From Parafrankia sp041008525 (GTDB lineage: Bacteria; Actinomycetota; Actinomycetes; Frankiales; Frankiaceae), in NCBI RefSeq assembly GCF_041008525.1, contig NZ_JBFLUG010000019.1:1-64000 (forward strand): DNA of 64,000 bases, read 5' to 3'. The position numbers and the translations under genes are program-made. Below are positions 9,561-18,871 of this stretch, piece by piece. Under the pieces are notes generated by a model. It was given only the letters and a program-made list of their open reading frames with translations, had not been told where the DNA came from and did no database searches. Numbering within the stretch: position 1 is the first letter of the stretch; each line of letters starts with the position of its first letter.

Positions 9561-9795
9561 CGTGACGGTTGGTGGCGCCCGGTGCCCCGGCTGGCGATCA
9601 GCGACCGGACCTGTGAGGTTTCCGGGGGGCATCGGATCCTCGGATGGGGATCCTGCGGCCCGGGCCCGCGGACCCGATGGTTTCGGGCTGATGAAGAGCA
9701 ACGCGTGCGCCGGACGGTCGCCCGCGCGGCGTGCCAGCATCCCATCACGAAGTACGACACCGACCAGAGCGCGACGTGGACCGAAGGGCGGGCAC

Positions 9796-10308
9796 ATGCT
9801 GACGATGTTCTGCTTCGACGGACTTGCCGTGGTTGTCGAGGACCTCTACTTCGTCGACCCGGAACCGACACCTGGCCAGGAGGGCCCGGAGCGGGGCGTG
9901 CGGGTGGAGCTGAGGCTCGTCGAACGCCAGCCGTGGCGGGGCTCCGTCTACGCCTCGCAGCGGGTCGTCGTCGACGACGCGGTGTTCCGGGTGGACCTGC
10001 TCGAGTCGGTCGCGGGCGGGCCGGGCAGCCGCGACCGCGTCCATCACCATCCCACGATGCGGGACAACGAGCCGAGCGACCGGGTCTTCGACCCGTGGCT
10101 CACCGACGACCCGGTCGGGTGGCTGGAGGCCCGCCTCGCCGACCCGATGGGGCTGCTCGCCGGGGCGGGCGTCCCCGACCTCGACCTCTATCAGCAGGCC
10201 GTCGCCGGGCTGCGGGACTCGCTGCCCGAGATCACCCGTTCCGTCGCCACGATGCTGGAGAAGGTGCGCATCGGCCAGCTGGCCACGGTGCCGGGCCGCG
10301 CGGCCTGA
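9796..10308 (+). CDS. Hypothetical protein, 170 residues
   Basis: I do not recognise this family. The protein starts MLTMFCFDGLAVVVEDLYFVD, is acidic, and has no signal peptide or membrane helix. Its first half looks like beta strands (VRVELRLVE, VYASQRVVVDDAVFRVDLLE), followed by a His-rich motif (RVHHHPTM) and a helical C-terminus (LYQQAVAGLRDSLPEITRSVATMLEKV). The ATG at 9796 follows GAAGGG; an ATG nine bases later is possible. It is 235 bp after nasC and convergent with the amidohydrolase gene. The 235-bp gap has GGATCC-containing inverted segments that may terminate nasC. Confidence 0.65.
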   Translation: MLTMFCFDGLAVVVEDLYFVDPEPTPGQEGPERGVRVELRLVERQPWRGSVYASQRVVVDDAVFRVDLLESVAGGPGSRDRVHHHPTMRDNEPSDRVFDPWLTDDPVGWLEARLADPMGLLAGAGVPDLDLYQQAVAGLRDSLPEITRSVATMLEKVRIGQLATVPGRAA

Positions 10309-10451
10309 CCACCCGCGGCCTGACCACCCGCGGACCATCTGCCACGGTCGGCTGGCTCCGGGTGGAGGGGCGCGCGGCGTGAGCACCGCGCGCCCTGCCC
10401 CTGCCCCTGCCCGTGCCCGGAGCCGGCCGGTCGGGACCTGCCGTTTCGGTG

Positions 10452-11741
10452 CTACCGCTGGGGCGCGGAGGAGGCCAGGGCCTGGTAGGCGGCGAGCTTC
10501 TCGCCGCGCTCGTAGGTGCGGTGGCTCAGCGCGCGGATCGTGACGTCGTGGCCCTCGGCCCGGGCCCGCAGCGCGCCGACCGTCGCCTGTTCGCGTGGGA
10601 TGTGGGAGAACGGGTCGAAGGAGTACCAGCGCAGGGCGTTCTCGTAGGTCATCCGGTTGATGTCCGGGTCGGGGACGGCGAACTTGTCCATCACCGCGCC
10701 CAGCTCCTCCGGCGCGCCCGGCCACATCGAGTCGCTGTGCGGGTAGTCGCATTCCCAGGCGATGTTGTCGATGCCGATGTGGTGGCGCAGCTCGACCCCG
10801 AGCGGGTCACTGATGAAACAGGTCAGGAAATGCTCGCGGAACACCTCGGACGGGAGCCGGCCGCCGAAGTCCTGCATCGTCCAGGTGGAGTGCATGTCGA
10901 AGGTGCGGTCGACGCGCTCCAGGAAGTAGGGGATCCAGCCCGTCCCGCCTTCGGACAGGGCGATCCTGATGTCCGGGAAGTTCTTGATGACCGGCGACCA
11001 CAGCAGGTCGGCCGCGGCCGAGACGATGTTCATCGGCTGCAGGGTGATCAGGACGTCCGGCGGTGAGTCGGGCGCCGGGATCGTCAGCTTGCCGGACGAG
11101 CCGATGTGGATCGACAGCACGGTGTTCGTGTCGCACACCGCGCGCCACAGCGGGTTCCAGTACGCGTCGTGGAAGCTGGGGTAGCCGAGCGCCGCCGGGT
11201 TCTCGGTGAAGGTCAGCGAGTGGCATCCCTTCGCCGCCGCCCGGCGCACCTCGAGGGCGCAGAGCTCGGCGTCCCAGATGACGGGCAGGGCCATCGGGAT
11301 GAAGCGCCCCGGGTGCGCCCCACACCACTCGTCGATGTGCCAGTCGTTGTACGCCTGCACCAGGGCCAGGGAGAAGTCCGGGTCCTCGGTGGCGAACAGC
11401 CGCGCCGCGAAACCCGGGAACGACGGGAAGTTCATCGAGGCGAGAATGCCGCCGGCGTTCATGTCCTTGACCCGCTCGTCGACCTGGTAGCAGCCGGGGC
11501 GGATCTCGTCCAGGGCCTGTGGTTCTAAGCCGTACTCCTCCTTCGGCCGCCCTGCCACCGCGTTCAGGGCGACGTTGGGGACGATGGTGTCCCGGAACTT
11601 CCAGGCGTCGGCGCCACCCGGCAGGCTGATGACGTGCGGCGCGTCGGCCTTGTACCGCTCGGGGAGGTGGTTTGCGAACATGTCGGGCGGTTCGACGATG
11701 TGGTCGTCAACGCTGACAAGAATCATGTCGTCATGGCGCAT
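10452..11741 (-). CDS. Amidohydrolase_2 family metal-dependent hydrolase
   Basis: Encodes 429 residues of the TIM-barrel amidohydrolase_2 family (related to ACMSD decarboxylase). The start MRHDDMILVSVDDHIVEPP carries the N-terminal metal site (DDHIVEPP, His14). Other conserved parts are SIHIGSSG, ALSEGGTGWIPYFLERVD and, near the C-terminus, ECDYPHSDSMWP, which supplies the late Asp/His. The ATG at 11741 follows AAAGGA. In Frankia and mycobacteria such proteins often sit among acyl-CoA and xenobiotic degradation genes, but their substrates are mostly unknown. The gene stands alone, convergent with the hypothetical gene. Confidence 0.85.
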   Translation of the reverse strand: MRHDDMILVSVDDHIVEPPDMFANHLPERYKADAPHVISLPGGADAWKFRDTIVPNVALNAVAGRPKEEYGLEPQALDEIRPGCYQVDERVKDMNAGGILASMNFPSFPGFAARLFATEDPDFSLALVQAYNDWHIDEWCGAHPGRFIPMALPVIWDAELCALEVRRAAAKGCHSLTFTENPAALGYPSFHDAYWNPLWRAVCDTNTVLSIHIGSSGKLTIPAPDSPPDVLITLQPMNIVSAAADLLWSPVIKNFPDIRIALSEGGTGWIPYFLERVDRTFDMHSTWTMQDFGGRLPSEVFREHFLTCFISDPLGVELRHHIGIDNIAWECDYPHSDSMWPGAPEELGAVMDKFAVPDPDINRMTYENALRWYSFDPFSHIPREQATVGALRARAEGHDVTIRALSHRTYERGEKLAAYQALASSAPQR

Positions 11742-11851
11742 GGGAGTCCTTTCGCGGGTGCGGTGTGGACCGGCGGGCCGGCGGTCGTCCTTTCGCGACA
11801 TCCGGGCCCGCTGTCCCGTGGCACCTACTCTCCCCTGTTGCGTGGGTCACG

Positions 11852-13096
11852 TCAGGGGGTCGCGGCGCCTTCCGGCGAGCAGGCCGCGACGACGGCTGCG
11901 GCCAGGTCTCGCCGGGCGGCGGGCAGCCCGGGGTAGGCCGGTACGAAGACCAGGCCGGTGAGCATCCGGGCGGCGCCCGGCGGAGCGGGTTCGACCGCGG
12001 CGATCTGGCTGGTGGCGGGGGTCGCGTCGACGCCGGCGGCCCGCAGCCCGCGGACGGCCCGGTCCGGGTCGTCGACGACGACGGGGAAGACCCAGTGGGT
12101 GTGCCGCGCCGCGGTGGCGCCGGGCCGGAACACCCCTGGCGGGAGCACGGCCGCGAAGGCCTCCCCGGCCTCGGCGCGGCTGGCCAGCCGGTGCGCGGGG
12201 AAGTGGGCCAGCCGCCGGGCCACGGTCCGGGCAAGCGCGTCGCAGGGCCTGCGCCGCAGCCACCGGGTGAAGCCGGGCCCGTCCCCGGGGACCCGGGAAC
12301 GGACCAGCGCGGTCGGGTCGCGCCTGCACCTGTCGCCGAAAAGGAGGCCGTACAGCACCGGGCGGGACGCAACCAGCGCCACCATGCAGGTGAGCACCTT
12401 CACCGCGTAGGCCCGCCGGGACTGTACGGGCCAGCCCGCGTGCCGGGCACGCATGGCGGCGGCGAGCGCGGGCCGGCGCACCCACGTGACCGCTCCACCC
12501 ATCGCGGTCGCGGTCTTGAGCAGCCCGAAGCTGAACAGGGACACATCGGCCCGCGGATCGCCCCGGTCGTCGGGGCCCTGGAGGGACTGGGCACAGTCCT
12601 CGATGAGAAGCAGCCCGCGGTCGTGCGCCGTCCGCGCGACGGCGTCCAGCGGCGACCGCGCACCGAAAAGGTGGGTGACGACGAGGGCGCGGGTCAGATC
12701 GGTGACCGCCGAGTCCAGCGCCGCCTCGTCGACGGCGAGGGTGCCGGGGTCGATGTCCACCGGGACGGCGCGCAGACCGTGCAGCTCGATGATCCGCACC
12801 ATGTCCGGGTGGGTCACCGCGGAGATGACGACCTCGCTTCCCGCCGGAAGCTCCGCCGCGCTCAGCAGCAGATGGAAGGCGGACCGCACGGACAGGCACA
12901 ACAGGCCGTCCTCGGTCCGGCTGCCCGCGGGGTCGGCCCTGGTCCCGGCCGGGAGCAGGGAACCCGCGCCGTGCGGCGCCGGCCACCCGGCCGCCCCGGG
13001 CCAGCCCCCGGCCGCCAGCGCGAACAGGGCGAAGACGCCGTCGGCGATGGTCGCGTCGATGCGGTGCCTGACGAAGAGAGCCACAGATTGCTGCAT
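11852..13096 (-). CDS. DegT/DnrJ/EryC1-type PLP aminotransferase
   Basis: Encodes 414 residues. It shows the DegT fold landmarks: an early SAFHLLLSA helix, SAVTHPDMV, the Asp that pairs with the PLP nitrogen in LIEDCAQS, and the lysine in FSFGLLKTATAMGG. The protein is divergent, with a long Ala/Gly/Pro-rich N-terminus and a C-terminal half poorer in family motifs. Such enzymes aminate keto-sugars or cyclitols, but no sugar genes flank it. The ATG at 13096 lies inside a duplicated GCTGCATATCAG element and has only a weak upstream purine stretch, so the start is uncertain. It is unrelated in position to the AHBA synthase at 55.9 kb. Confidence 0.7.
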   Translation of the reverse strand: MQQSVALFVRHRIDATIADGVFALFALAAGGWPGAAGWPAPHGAGSLLPAGTRADPAGSRTEDGLLCLSVRSAFHLLLSAAELPAGSEVVISAVTHPDMVRIIELHGLRAVPVDIDPGTLAVDEAALDSAVTDLTRALVVTHLFGARSPLDAVARTAHDRGLLLIEDCAQSLQGPDDRGDPRADVSLFSFGLLKTATAMGGAVTWVRRPALAAAMRARHAGWPVQSRRAYAVKVLTCMVALVASRPVLYGLLFGDRCRRDPTALVRSRVPGDGPGFTRWLRRRPCDALARTVARRLAHFPAHRLASRAEAGEAFAAVLPPGVFRPGATAARHTHWVFPVVVDDPDRAVRGLRAAGVDATPATSQIAAVEPAPPGAARMLTGLVFVPAYPGLPAARRDLAAAVVAACSPEGAATP

Positions 13097-13121
13097 ATCA
13101 GCCCAGACCGCTGCATATCAG
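13090..13121. repeat. Direct repeat GCTGCATATCAG at the DegT gene start
   Basis: GCTGCATATCAG occurs at 13090-13101 and 13110-13121, twenty bases apart (about two helical turns). Each copy contains a potential ATG on the minus strand; only the 13096 one is in frame with the aminotransferase. The spacing would suit tandem binding of a regulator, or the pair may be a simple duplication. A short gtctccgc tandem tract follows at about 13170-13203. Confidence 0.5.
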
Positions 13122-13210
13122 GCCGGGTGTGCCGCGGCCGCCACGCCTACGACCCGCGACGGCAGGTTCCGGTGTCTCCGTGTCTCCGCGTCTCCGCGTC
13201 TCTACGGGGC

Positions 13211-14554
13211 TCAGGCGCGGATGGTCCCGACCAGGGCCGAGTGGTGGAGGAACCAGTCCCTGGCCAGGGCGGCCACCGCCTCCAGCGCACCGGGCTCGGT
13301 GAACAGGTGGGTGGCTCCCGGCACCACCGTGAGCTGGTTCTCGCACCGCAGCTGAGCCTGGGCACGCCGGTTCAGGTCGAGCACGACGTCGTCCCGCCCG
13401 CCGACGACGAGCAGGGTCGGGGCGGCGACCAGAGCCAGCTTCGGGGCAGCCAGGTCGGGGCGCCCGCCGCGGGAGACGACGGCGCTGATGCGTGGGCCGA
13501 GTTCGGCGGCAGCCCACAACGCGGCCGCGGAACCGGTGCTGGCGCCGAAGAAACCGGTGGGGAGACGGGCGGTGGCCGGCTGCTCGTCCAGCCACCGGGT
13601 GACCTCGACGAGCCGTCGCGCGAGCGTGCCGATGTCGAACACGTTCGTGCGGTCGGCTTCCTCGTCCGGGGTGAGCAGGTCGAACAGCAGCGTGGCCAGG
13701 CGGGCGGAATTGAGGGCCTGGGCCACGTGGCGGTTGCGCGGACTGTGCCGGCTGCTGCCGCTGCCGTGGGCGAACACGACCAGCCCGCGCGGATGGTCCG
13801 GCACCGTGAGCTGCCCGGTGAGCCGTGCCGCGCCAGCCGGGACGGTGACCTCGATCCGCTGGCCGGTGCCCGTGGATCCTCCTGCGCCAGGGTTGGGCAT
13901 CCTGGCGGGCTCCGGCGGGGCGGCGAGCGCGGCCTGCCGCAACAGGTCCGTCACCTCCTCGTCAGGGGTCTGGGTGAAGTCGGCGTAGAACGAGCCGATG
14001 GCGAAGAACTCCTCCGGGGTGGCCAGGCAGACCACCTCGTCGGCGTCCTGCCGCAACCAGGCGATCCGGTCCGGCGGGGCGACCGGCGCGGCCAGCACCA
14101 CGCGGGCGGCGCCGGCGGCGCGGACCGCCCGGCAGGCGGCGGAGGCTGTCGCACCGGTGGCGATGCCATCGTCCACCACGACCACCGTGCGGCCGGCCAG
14201 CGGAACCCGCGGGCGGGACCCGCGAAAGCGGCGGATCCGCCGGTCCAGCTCCACCCGCTCGCGGGCTTCGACGGCGGCGAGGTCCGCCGGGCTCACGGCC
14301 AGGAGCCGGGTCTCGTTGTTGATGACCCGCACGTCGCCCTCGGCGATGGCACCCATCGCCAGTTCTGGCTGGAAGGGGACACCCAGCTTGCGGACCACGA
14401 TGACGTCCAGCGGCGCGTCCAGCACCCGCGCGACGTGGTAGGCGACCGACACCCCGCCGCGGGGGAGGCCGACGACCACCACGTCCGGTCCGCGCAGGTA
14501 TGCCAGCCGCCTGCCGAGCTCGCGACCCGCATGTCCGCGATCACGGAAGAGCAT
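13211..14554 (-). CDS. Phosphoribosyltransferase fused to alpha/beta hydrolase
   Basis: Encodes 447 residues in two domains. Residues 1-215 are a type I phosphoribosyltransferase with VVVVDDGIATGATA as the PRPP-binding loop and an N-terminal GLPRGGVSVAYHVA. Residues about 230-447 form a dienelactone hydrolase-like domain: VVFAHGSGSSRHS, nucleophile elbow FGASTGSA (Ser), Asp in VVGGRDDVV and His in GATHLF. The ATG at 14554 follows GGGAGCGACGAG. Such two-domain proteins are known in actinobacteria and often accompany stress genes; here it precedes hsp20 and the dnaK2-type operon. The reaction is unknown; the two active sites may act on a shared ribosyl substrate. Confidence 0.82.
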   Translation of the reverse strand: MLFRDRGHAGRELGRRLAYLRGPDVVVVGLPRGGVSVAYHVARVLDAPLDVIVVRKLGVPFQPELAMGAIAEGDVRVINNETRLLAVSPADLAAVEARERVELDRRIRRFRGSRPRVPLAGRTVVVVDDGIATGATASAACRAVRAAGAARVVLAAPVAPPDRIAWLRQDADEVVCLATPEEFFAIGSFYADFTQTPDEEVTDLLRQAALAAPPEPARMPNPGAGGSTGTGQRIEVTVPAGAARLTGQLTVPDHPRGLVVFAHGSGSSRHSPRNRHVAQALNSARLATLLFDLLTPDEEADRTNVFDIGTLARRLVEVTRWLDEQPATARLPTGFFGASTGSAAALWAAAELGPRISAVVSRGGRPDLAAPKLALVAAPTLLVVGGRDDVVLDLNRRAQAQLRCENQLTVVPGATHLFTEPGALEAVAALARDWFLHHSALVGTIRA

Positions 14555-14686
14555 CTCGTCGCTCCCTTCCGCCTCCTGGCGGTCTGTGCGCCCGGCGGCC
14601 CGTACGTCCCTGAACCCCGTGTTTCCTCCTGCCCCGCTGTCAGCCGTCCGAACATCGGTGCCGTCCTGCGCGGCCCCGGTCGTGGG

Positions 14687-15199
14687 TCAGCCCCGCCGCT
14701 GCGTCGATCCCGGCTCGGCCGCCGCGGTGGGTCCGGAGATCCTGATGTGGTGGGGCTCGCTGCGGCGGGCCTTCGGGAGTCGGACGGTCAGCACGCCGCA
14801 GTCCAGAGCCGCGGTCACCGCGTCCGGGTTGACCTCGCCGGGGAGCGTGATCCGCTGTTCGAACCGACCTGTCCGGCGGCCCTGCCGCCGCAGCGTCCCC
14901 TCGCGTTCCCGCGCCCTGATCTCGCCGCTGATGGACAGCTCGTTGTCCCGCAGGTCGATCGAAAGGTCGTCGGCCCGGACACCGGGCGTCTCGAGCTCGA
15001 CGATGAACGCCTCGTCGGTCTCCTCGACGTCCACCGCGGCCGTTCGGCTGCCCAGGGCCCCGTAGGACCGGTGCTCACCGCCGACGACGTCGCCGAGCAG
15101 GCTGCCCATCCGGCTCCAGGCGTCCTCGATCTCGCGGAACGGGTCGAAGCGGACGGTGGACAGCGGGCGGCTGGCCCCGGCGCGCACAGGCTGAGTCAT
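14687..15199 (-). CDS. hsp20: Small heat shock protein, Hsp20/alpha-crystallin
   Basis: Encodes 170 residues. A short N-terminus with RFDPFREIEDAWSRM leads into an alpha-crystallin domain (AAVDVEETDEAFIVELETPGV, then LSISGEIRA) and ends with the typical GVLTVRLPKA motif before a Pro/Gly/Arg tail. It is an ATP-independent holdase that keeps unfolded proteins soluble for DnaK. The ATG at 15199 has GGGAGGT ten bases upstream; a longer GTG start would add a poor leader. It is divergent from dnaK, so the two chaperone units probably share one stress-responsive region. Confidence 0.92.
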   Translation of the reverse strand: MTQPVRAGASRPLSTVRFDPFREIEDAWSRMGSLLGDVVGGEHRSYGALGSRTAAVDVEETDEAFIVELETPGVRADDLSIDLRDNELSISGEIRAREREGTLRRQGRRTGRFEQRITLPGEVNPDAVTAALDCGVLTVRLPKARRSEPHHIRISGPTAAAEPGSTQRRG

Positions 15200-15511
15200 G
15201 ATGCGCGTACCTCCCTGACTGTGACGCAGTGCTCTTGTCTGGCTACGCACCAATCGTCGGTCGGGCCTGCCTGGCCGGCAAGCGGACGCCCGTCCGGCGG
15301 GTGACGGTCCGCCCTGTGTGCGCCGGTACGAGCCGACGCCGGCTGGTTCGCCGTGCGCCGCCGGTCCGCCGTTTCCGTTTTCGGGCCGGCGGGAGGTGGT
15401 ACCGGTCTGTCAGGCGGCGGTTGCCGCGATTCCCTGCACACGCGCATGTGCGGGCATGTGTCGGAGAGAGGAAAGCGCCTCACACCGGAAGGCTCTCATC
15501 AGGAGGAAATC
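15200..15511. promoter_or_regulatory. Divergent hsp20/dnaK control region
   Basis: This 312-bp region lies between the divergent chaperone units and contains no gene. I looked for CIRCE (TTAGCACTC-N9-GAGTGCTAA) and for the HspR inverted repeat CTTGAGT-N7-ACTCAAG and found neither. A GCACA...TGTGC inverted repeat with a second CATGTG copy lies at about 15436-15461, close to the dnaK ribosome binding site, and is the best operator candidate. Confidence 0.4.
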
Positions 15512-17371
15512 GTGGGAAAGGCCGTGGGAATAGACCTCGGTACGACGAACTCGGTCATAGCGGTTGTCGAGGGCGGTCAGCCCACCGTCGTTCCCAACGC
15601 GGAAGGCTCCCGCACGACACCGTCCGTGGTGGCGTTCACGGAGAGCGGCGAACGCCTCGTGGGGGAGCTGGCCCGCCGGCAGTCGATTCTGAACCCGAAG
15701 GGCACGATCACCTCGGTCAAGCGGTTCATCGGCCGCCGTTACAGCGAGGTCTCCAGCGAGCGCAGAACCGTCACCTTCGACCTCGAGCCGGGCAGGGACG
15801 ACGCCGTCCGGATCACCGTGCGCGGGCAGCAGTACGCGCCCGAGGAGATCTCGGCGATGGTGCTGCGGAAACTGGCGGACGACGCCGGGCGGTTCCTGGG
15901 GGAGCGGGTCACCGAGGCGGTGATCACCGTGCCGGCCTACTTCAACGACGCGCAGCGGCAGGCCACGAAGGACGCCGGCCGGATCGCGGGCCTGGAGGTA
16001 CTGCGGATCATCAACGAGCCGACCGCGGCGGCCCTCGCCTACGGGCTGGACAAACGGTCGCACGAGACCGTGCTGGTCTTCGACCTGGGCGGCGGCACGT
16101 TCGACGTGTCCGTTCTCGACGTCGGTGACGGCATCGTCGAGGTACGGGCCACCGCGGGTGACACCCATCTGGGCGGAAACGACTGGGACCGGCGCCTGGT
16201 CGACCTTCTCGCCGACGATTTCCAGAAGACGTCCGGCATCGACCTGCGGATGGATCCGCAGGCGCTGCAACGGCTCTTCGAAGCGGCGGAGAAGGCCAAG
16301 ACCGAACTCTCCTCGGTGACGCAGGCACAGATCAACCTGCCGTTCATCACCGCCGACGCGAACGGCCCGAAGCATCTCAACACCACCCTCACCCGGGCGC
16401 AGTTCGAGGCGAGCACGTCCGACCTGCTCGAGCGGTGCATGCCCGCGCTGCGGCAGGCGATGAAGGACGCCAAGACCGCACAGGGGGACCTCGACGAGGT
16501 CATCCTGGTCGGTGGCGCCACCCGGATGCCGGCGGTCCAGGCCGCCGTCCGCCGTTTCGCGGGTGGCAGGGACCCGAACATGACCGTGAACCCGGACGAG
16601 GTCGTCGCGGTCGGGGCGGCGGTACAGGCCGCGGTGCTCAGGGGCGAGGTCTCCGACGTCCTGCTGCTGGACGTCAACCCGCTCTCCCTCGGCGTGGAGA
16701 CACTCGGCGGGGTCAGCACCACGGTGATCGAACGGAACACGACGATTCCGGCGCGCCGCACCGAGACGTTCTCCACCGCGGAGGACAACCAGTCCGCGGT
16801 CGACATCGTGGTGCTGCAGGGTGAGCGCGAGATGGCCGCGGACAACCGGACCCTCGGCCGGTTCCGCCTGGAGGGCGTCCGCCCCGCGCCGCGCGGCCAG
16901 GCCGAGGTCGACGTCACCTACGACATCGACGCGAACGGCATCCTCAACGTCACCGCCAAGGACAAGGACACCGGCGCGGAGCAGCGGATCACCATCTCCG
17001 ACAACACCAACCTCCCGTCGGACGAGATCGAGCGGATGGTGGCCGACGCGGAGCGTAACCGGGCGCAGGACAGCGCCCGGCGGGAGAACGCCGACGCCCG
17101 CAACCAGCTCGACTCGATCGTCTACCAGGTCGAGCGGCGGATCTCCGAGCTCGGTGACCAGGTGCCCGTGCACGAGAAGGCCCGTGCCGAACAGCTGGTG
17201 ACCGACGCGCGCCGCGCGCTCGACGAGAACGCCGACGTCGCCCGCGTCCGCCCGCTGGTGAACGATCTGCAGCAGATCCTGTTCGCCCTCCCGACCGCCA
17301 GCGCTCGGCAGACGGCGTCGGCCGCCGACGACGTGATCGACGCCGACTTCACCACCCGGGACGATGACTGA
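15512..17371 (+). CDS. dnaK: Hsp70 chaperone DnaK
   Basis: Encodes 619 residues, normal for DnaK. The start GTG at 15512 follows an ideal AGGAGGAAAT and gives VGKAVGIDLGTTNSVIAV. ATPase signatures include VPAYFNDAQRQATKDAG, FDLGGGTFDVS and VGGATRMP; the substrate-binding domain contains LLLDVNPLSLGVET. The lid is shorter than in E. coli and ends VIDADF. This copy pairs with cbpM rather than hspR, suggesting a secondary chaperone system beside the housekeeping one. It overlaps grpE by 8 bp, implying coupled translation. Confidence 0.97.
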   Translation: MGKAVGIDLGTTNSVIAVVEGGQPTVVPNAEGSRTTPSVVAFTESGERLVGELARRQSILNPKGTITSVKRFIGRRYSEVSSERRTVTFDLEPGRDDAVRITVRGQQYAPEEISAMVLRKLADDAGRFLGERVTEAVITVPAYFNDAQRQATKDAGRIAGLEVLRIINEPTAAALAYGLDKRSHETVLVFDLGGGTFDVSVLDVGDGIVEVRATAGDTHLGGNDWDRRLVDLLADDFQKTSGIDLRMDPQALQRLFEAAEKAKTELSSVTQAQINLPFITADANGPKHLNTTLTRAQFEASTSDLLERCMPALRQAMKDAKTAQGDLDEVILVGGATRMPAVQAAVRRFAGGRDPNMTVNPDEVVAVGAAVQAAVLRGEVSDVLLLDVNPLSLGVETLGGVSTTVIERNTTIPARRTETFSTAEDNQSAVDIVVLQGEREMAADNRTLGRFRLEGVRPAPRGQAEVDVTYDIDANGILNVTAKDKDTGAEQRITISDNTNLPSDEIERMVADAERNRAQDSARRENADARNQLDSIVYQVERRISELGDQVPVHEKARAEQLVTDARRALDENADVARVRPLVNDLQQILFALPTASARQTASAADDVIDADFTTRDDD

Positions 17372-17858
17372 GCCGTCCGGCCTGGCTACCGAGCTGGAGG
17401 AATGCCAGGCCAGGCACCTGCGCACCCTCGCCGACTTCGACAACTACCGCCGCCGGGCCGGGCGGGAGCTCGAGACGGCCCGGTCGGCCGAACGGGACAG
17501 AGTCGTTCTCGCCTGGATTCCGGTCCTCGACCATCTCGACCTGGCTCTGGAGCACGCCGCCGCCGGCCCCGGCGCGCTGGTCGACGGCGTCCGCGGCGTG
17601 CGTCAGCTCGCGCTGGACGCACTGCGGGTCAGCGGCGTCAGCCGCCTGGACGACGAAGCCGGCCCGTTCGACCCGAAGCGGCACGAGGTCGGAGCGGTGA
17701 TCGACGCCTCGACCATGGCGGAGCCGCCGCCCGCCGGCACCGTCGTCGAGGTCCTGCGCCCCGGGTTCGCCGCGGACGGGCGGCTGCTGCGCCCTGTGAC
17801 CGTCGCCGTGAGCGCCGGGCCGCAGGAGGACGCGCCGCAGGTGGACGCGCCGTCATGA
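17364..17858 (+). CDS. grpE: Nucleotide exchange factor GrpE
   Basis: Encodes 164 residues. A short N-terminal helix contains the conserved DFDNYRRRAGRE, and the beta-domain has FDPKRHEVGAV and GTVVEVLRPGFAADGRLLRP. It lacks the long acidic N-terminus of many GrpE proteins. It exchanges ADP for ATP on DnaK. The ATG overlaps the end of dnaK, and its own stop overlaps the next gene by 4 bp (ATGA), so the operon is translationally coupled. Confidence 0.93.
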   Translation: MTEPSGLATELEECQARHLRTLADFDNYRRRAGRELETARSAERDRVVLAWIPVLDHLDLALEHAAAGPGALVDGVRGVRQLALDALRVSGVSRLDDEAGPFDPKRHEVGAVIDASTMAEPPPAGTVVEVLRPGFAADGRLLRPVTVAVSAGPQEDAPQVDAPS

Positions 17859-18871
17859 GCGGCGGGCGCACCGGGCCAGCGACCAGCCAGGACTTCTACC
17901 AGGTCCTGGGAGTGGCACGGGACGCGGATGCGGACGCCATCCAGCGGGCCTACCGCCGGCTCGCGCGGAAGTACCACCCGGACATCAACTCCGACCCGTC
18001 GGCGGAGGAACGGTTCAAGGACGTGTCCGAGGCGTACAACGTGCTGTCCGATCCGCGGACGCGGGCCCGCTACGACCGCTTCGGCCCCGACTTCCGCCGG
18101 GTGCCCGAGGGCGCCGAGACCTGGGCTGGTCGTGCGGGCGGCGGCCCCGGCGCAGCCGCCGGCAGCGGTGCTGGTTCCGGCTTCGGGGCCGACCGGGGCG
18201 GCGGCGGCTTCGGCGCGGGTCCGCGCGGCGGCGGGGGTGGATTCGGGTTCGGGGGGTTCGACTTCGCTGACCTGTTCGGCGCGGGCGCGCAGGGGTTCGC
18301 CCACCGCGGCCGGGCCGGGCCGGTGCCCGGTGCCGACCAGGAGTCCGAGGTCCAGGCGACGCTCGGTGAGGCGTACCGGGGTGGGCGGCGCCGGGTGGTC
18401 CTGCCGGGTGCCGACGGCCCTCGTGAGATCGAGGTGACGATCCCGGCCGGGATCCGCGACGGCCAGCGGCTGCGGCTCGCCGGGCAGGGCGGCCGGGGGC
18501 GTGGCGGCGGCCCGGCAGGCGACCTGTACCTGGTGGTGCGCCTGCTGGCCGACCCGCGGTTCCGGGCGGAGGGCCGGGACATCCACACCGATCTGCTGCT
18601 CACTCCCTGGGAGGCCGCGCTCGGCACAACGGTCGCGCTGGACACCCCGGACGGGCAGCGGGTGAGCCTCGCCGTGCCGGCGGGGACGCCCAGCGGCCGT
18701 GCGCTGCGCCTGCGCGGACGGGGCCTGCCGGCCTCCGGCCCGGGGGCGGACGCCGGTGACCTGTACGCACATGCCCGGATCATGGTGCCGACCAAGCCGA
18801 CCGAGCGGGAGAACGAGCTGTTCCGCCAGCTGGCCCGGGACTCGTCCTTCAACCCCAGGGGGCCGTCATGA
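17855..18871 (+). CDS. cbpA: DnaJ/CbpA-type co-chaperone
   Basis: Encodes 338 residues: a J domain (DFYQVLGVARDADADAI, the HPD motif in KYHPDIN), a long Gly/Phe-rich region (about 90-150), then the C-terminal DnaJ domains with VTIPAGIRDGQRLRLAGQG and GDLYLVVRL. The zinc finger is absent, so it is CbpA-like rather than full DnaJ. It delivers substrates to DnaK and stimulates ATP hydrolysis. The ATG at 17855 overlaps the grpE stop, and the 3' end overlaps cbpM by 4 bp. Confidence 0.92.
   Translation: MSGGRTGPATSQDFYQVLGVARDADADAIQRAYRRLARKYHPDINSDPSAEERFKDVSEAYNVLSDPRTRARYDRFGPDFRRVPEGAETWAGRAGGGPGAAAGSGAGSGFGADRGGGGFGAGPRGGGGGFGFGGFDFADLFGAGAQGFAHRGRAGPVPGADQESEVQATLGEAYRGGRRRVVLPGADGPREIEVTIPAGIRDGQRLRLAGQGGRGRGGGPAGDLYLVVRLLADPRFRAEGRDIHTDLLLTPWEAALGTTVALDTPDGQRVSLAVPAGTPSGRALRLRGRGLPASGPGADAGDLYAHARIMVPTKPTERENELFRQLARDSSFNPRGPS

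Noticed and set aside
7878..9797. A minus-strand frame opposite the nasC flavoprotein half
   Set aside because: The plus strand shows flavodoxin, FAD and NADPH motifs without a break.
11852..13096. Second AHBA synthase
   Set aside because: It lacks the RifK signature segments (QGQWWRMGG, SFQNGKLMTAG) and the neighbours are unrelated.
11765..15304. An 1179-residue plus-strand frame across DegT, PRTase and hsp20
   Set aside because: Each underlying minus-strand gene has clear motifs; the long frame only reflects high GC.
15200..15511. Possible CIRCE or HspR (HAIR) operator
   Set aside because: Neither consensus nor a close variant was found on reading the region.
15410..17443. A 677-residue frame antisense to dnaK
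   Set aside because: Shadow of the Hsp70 gene; no domain and no ribosome binding site.
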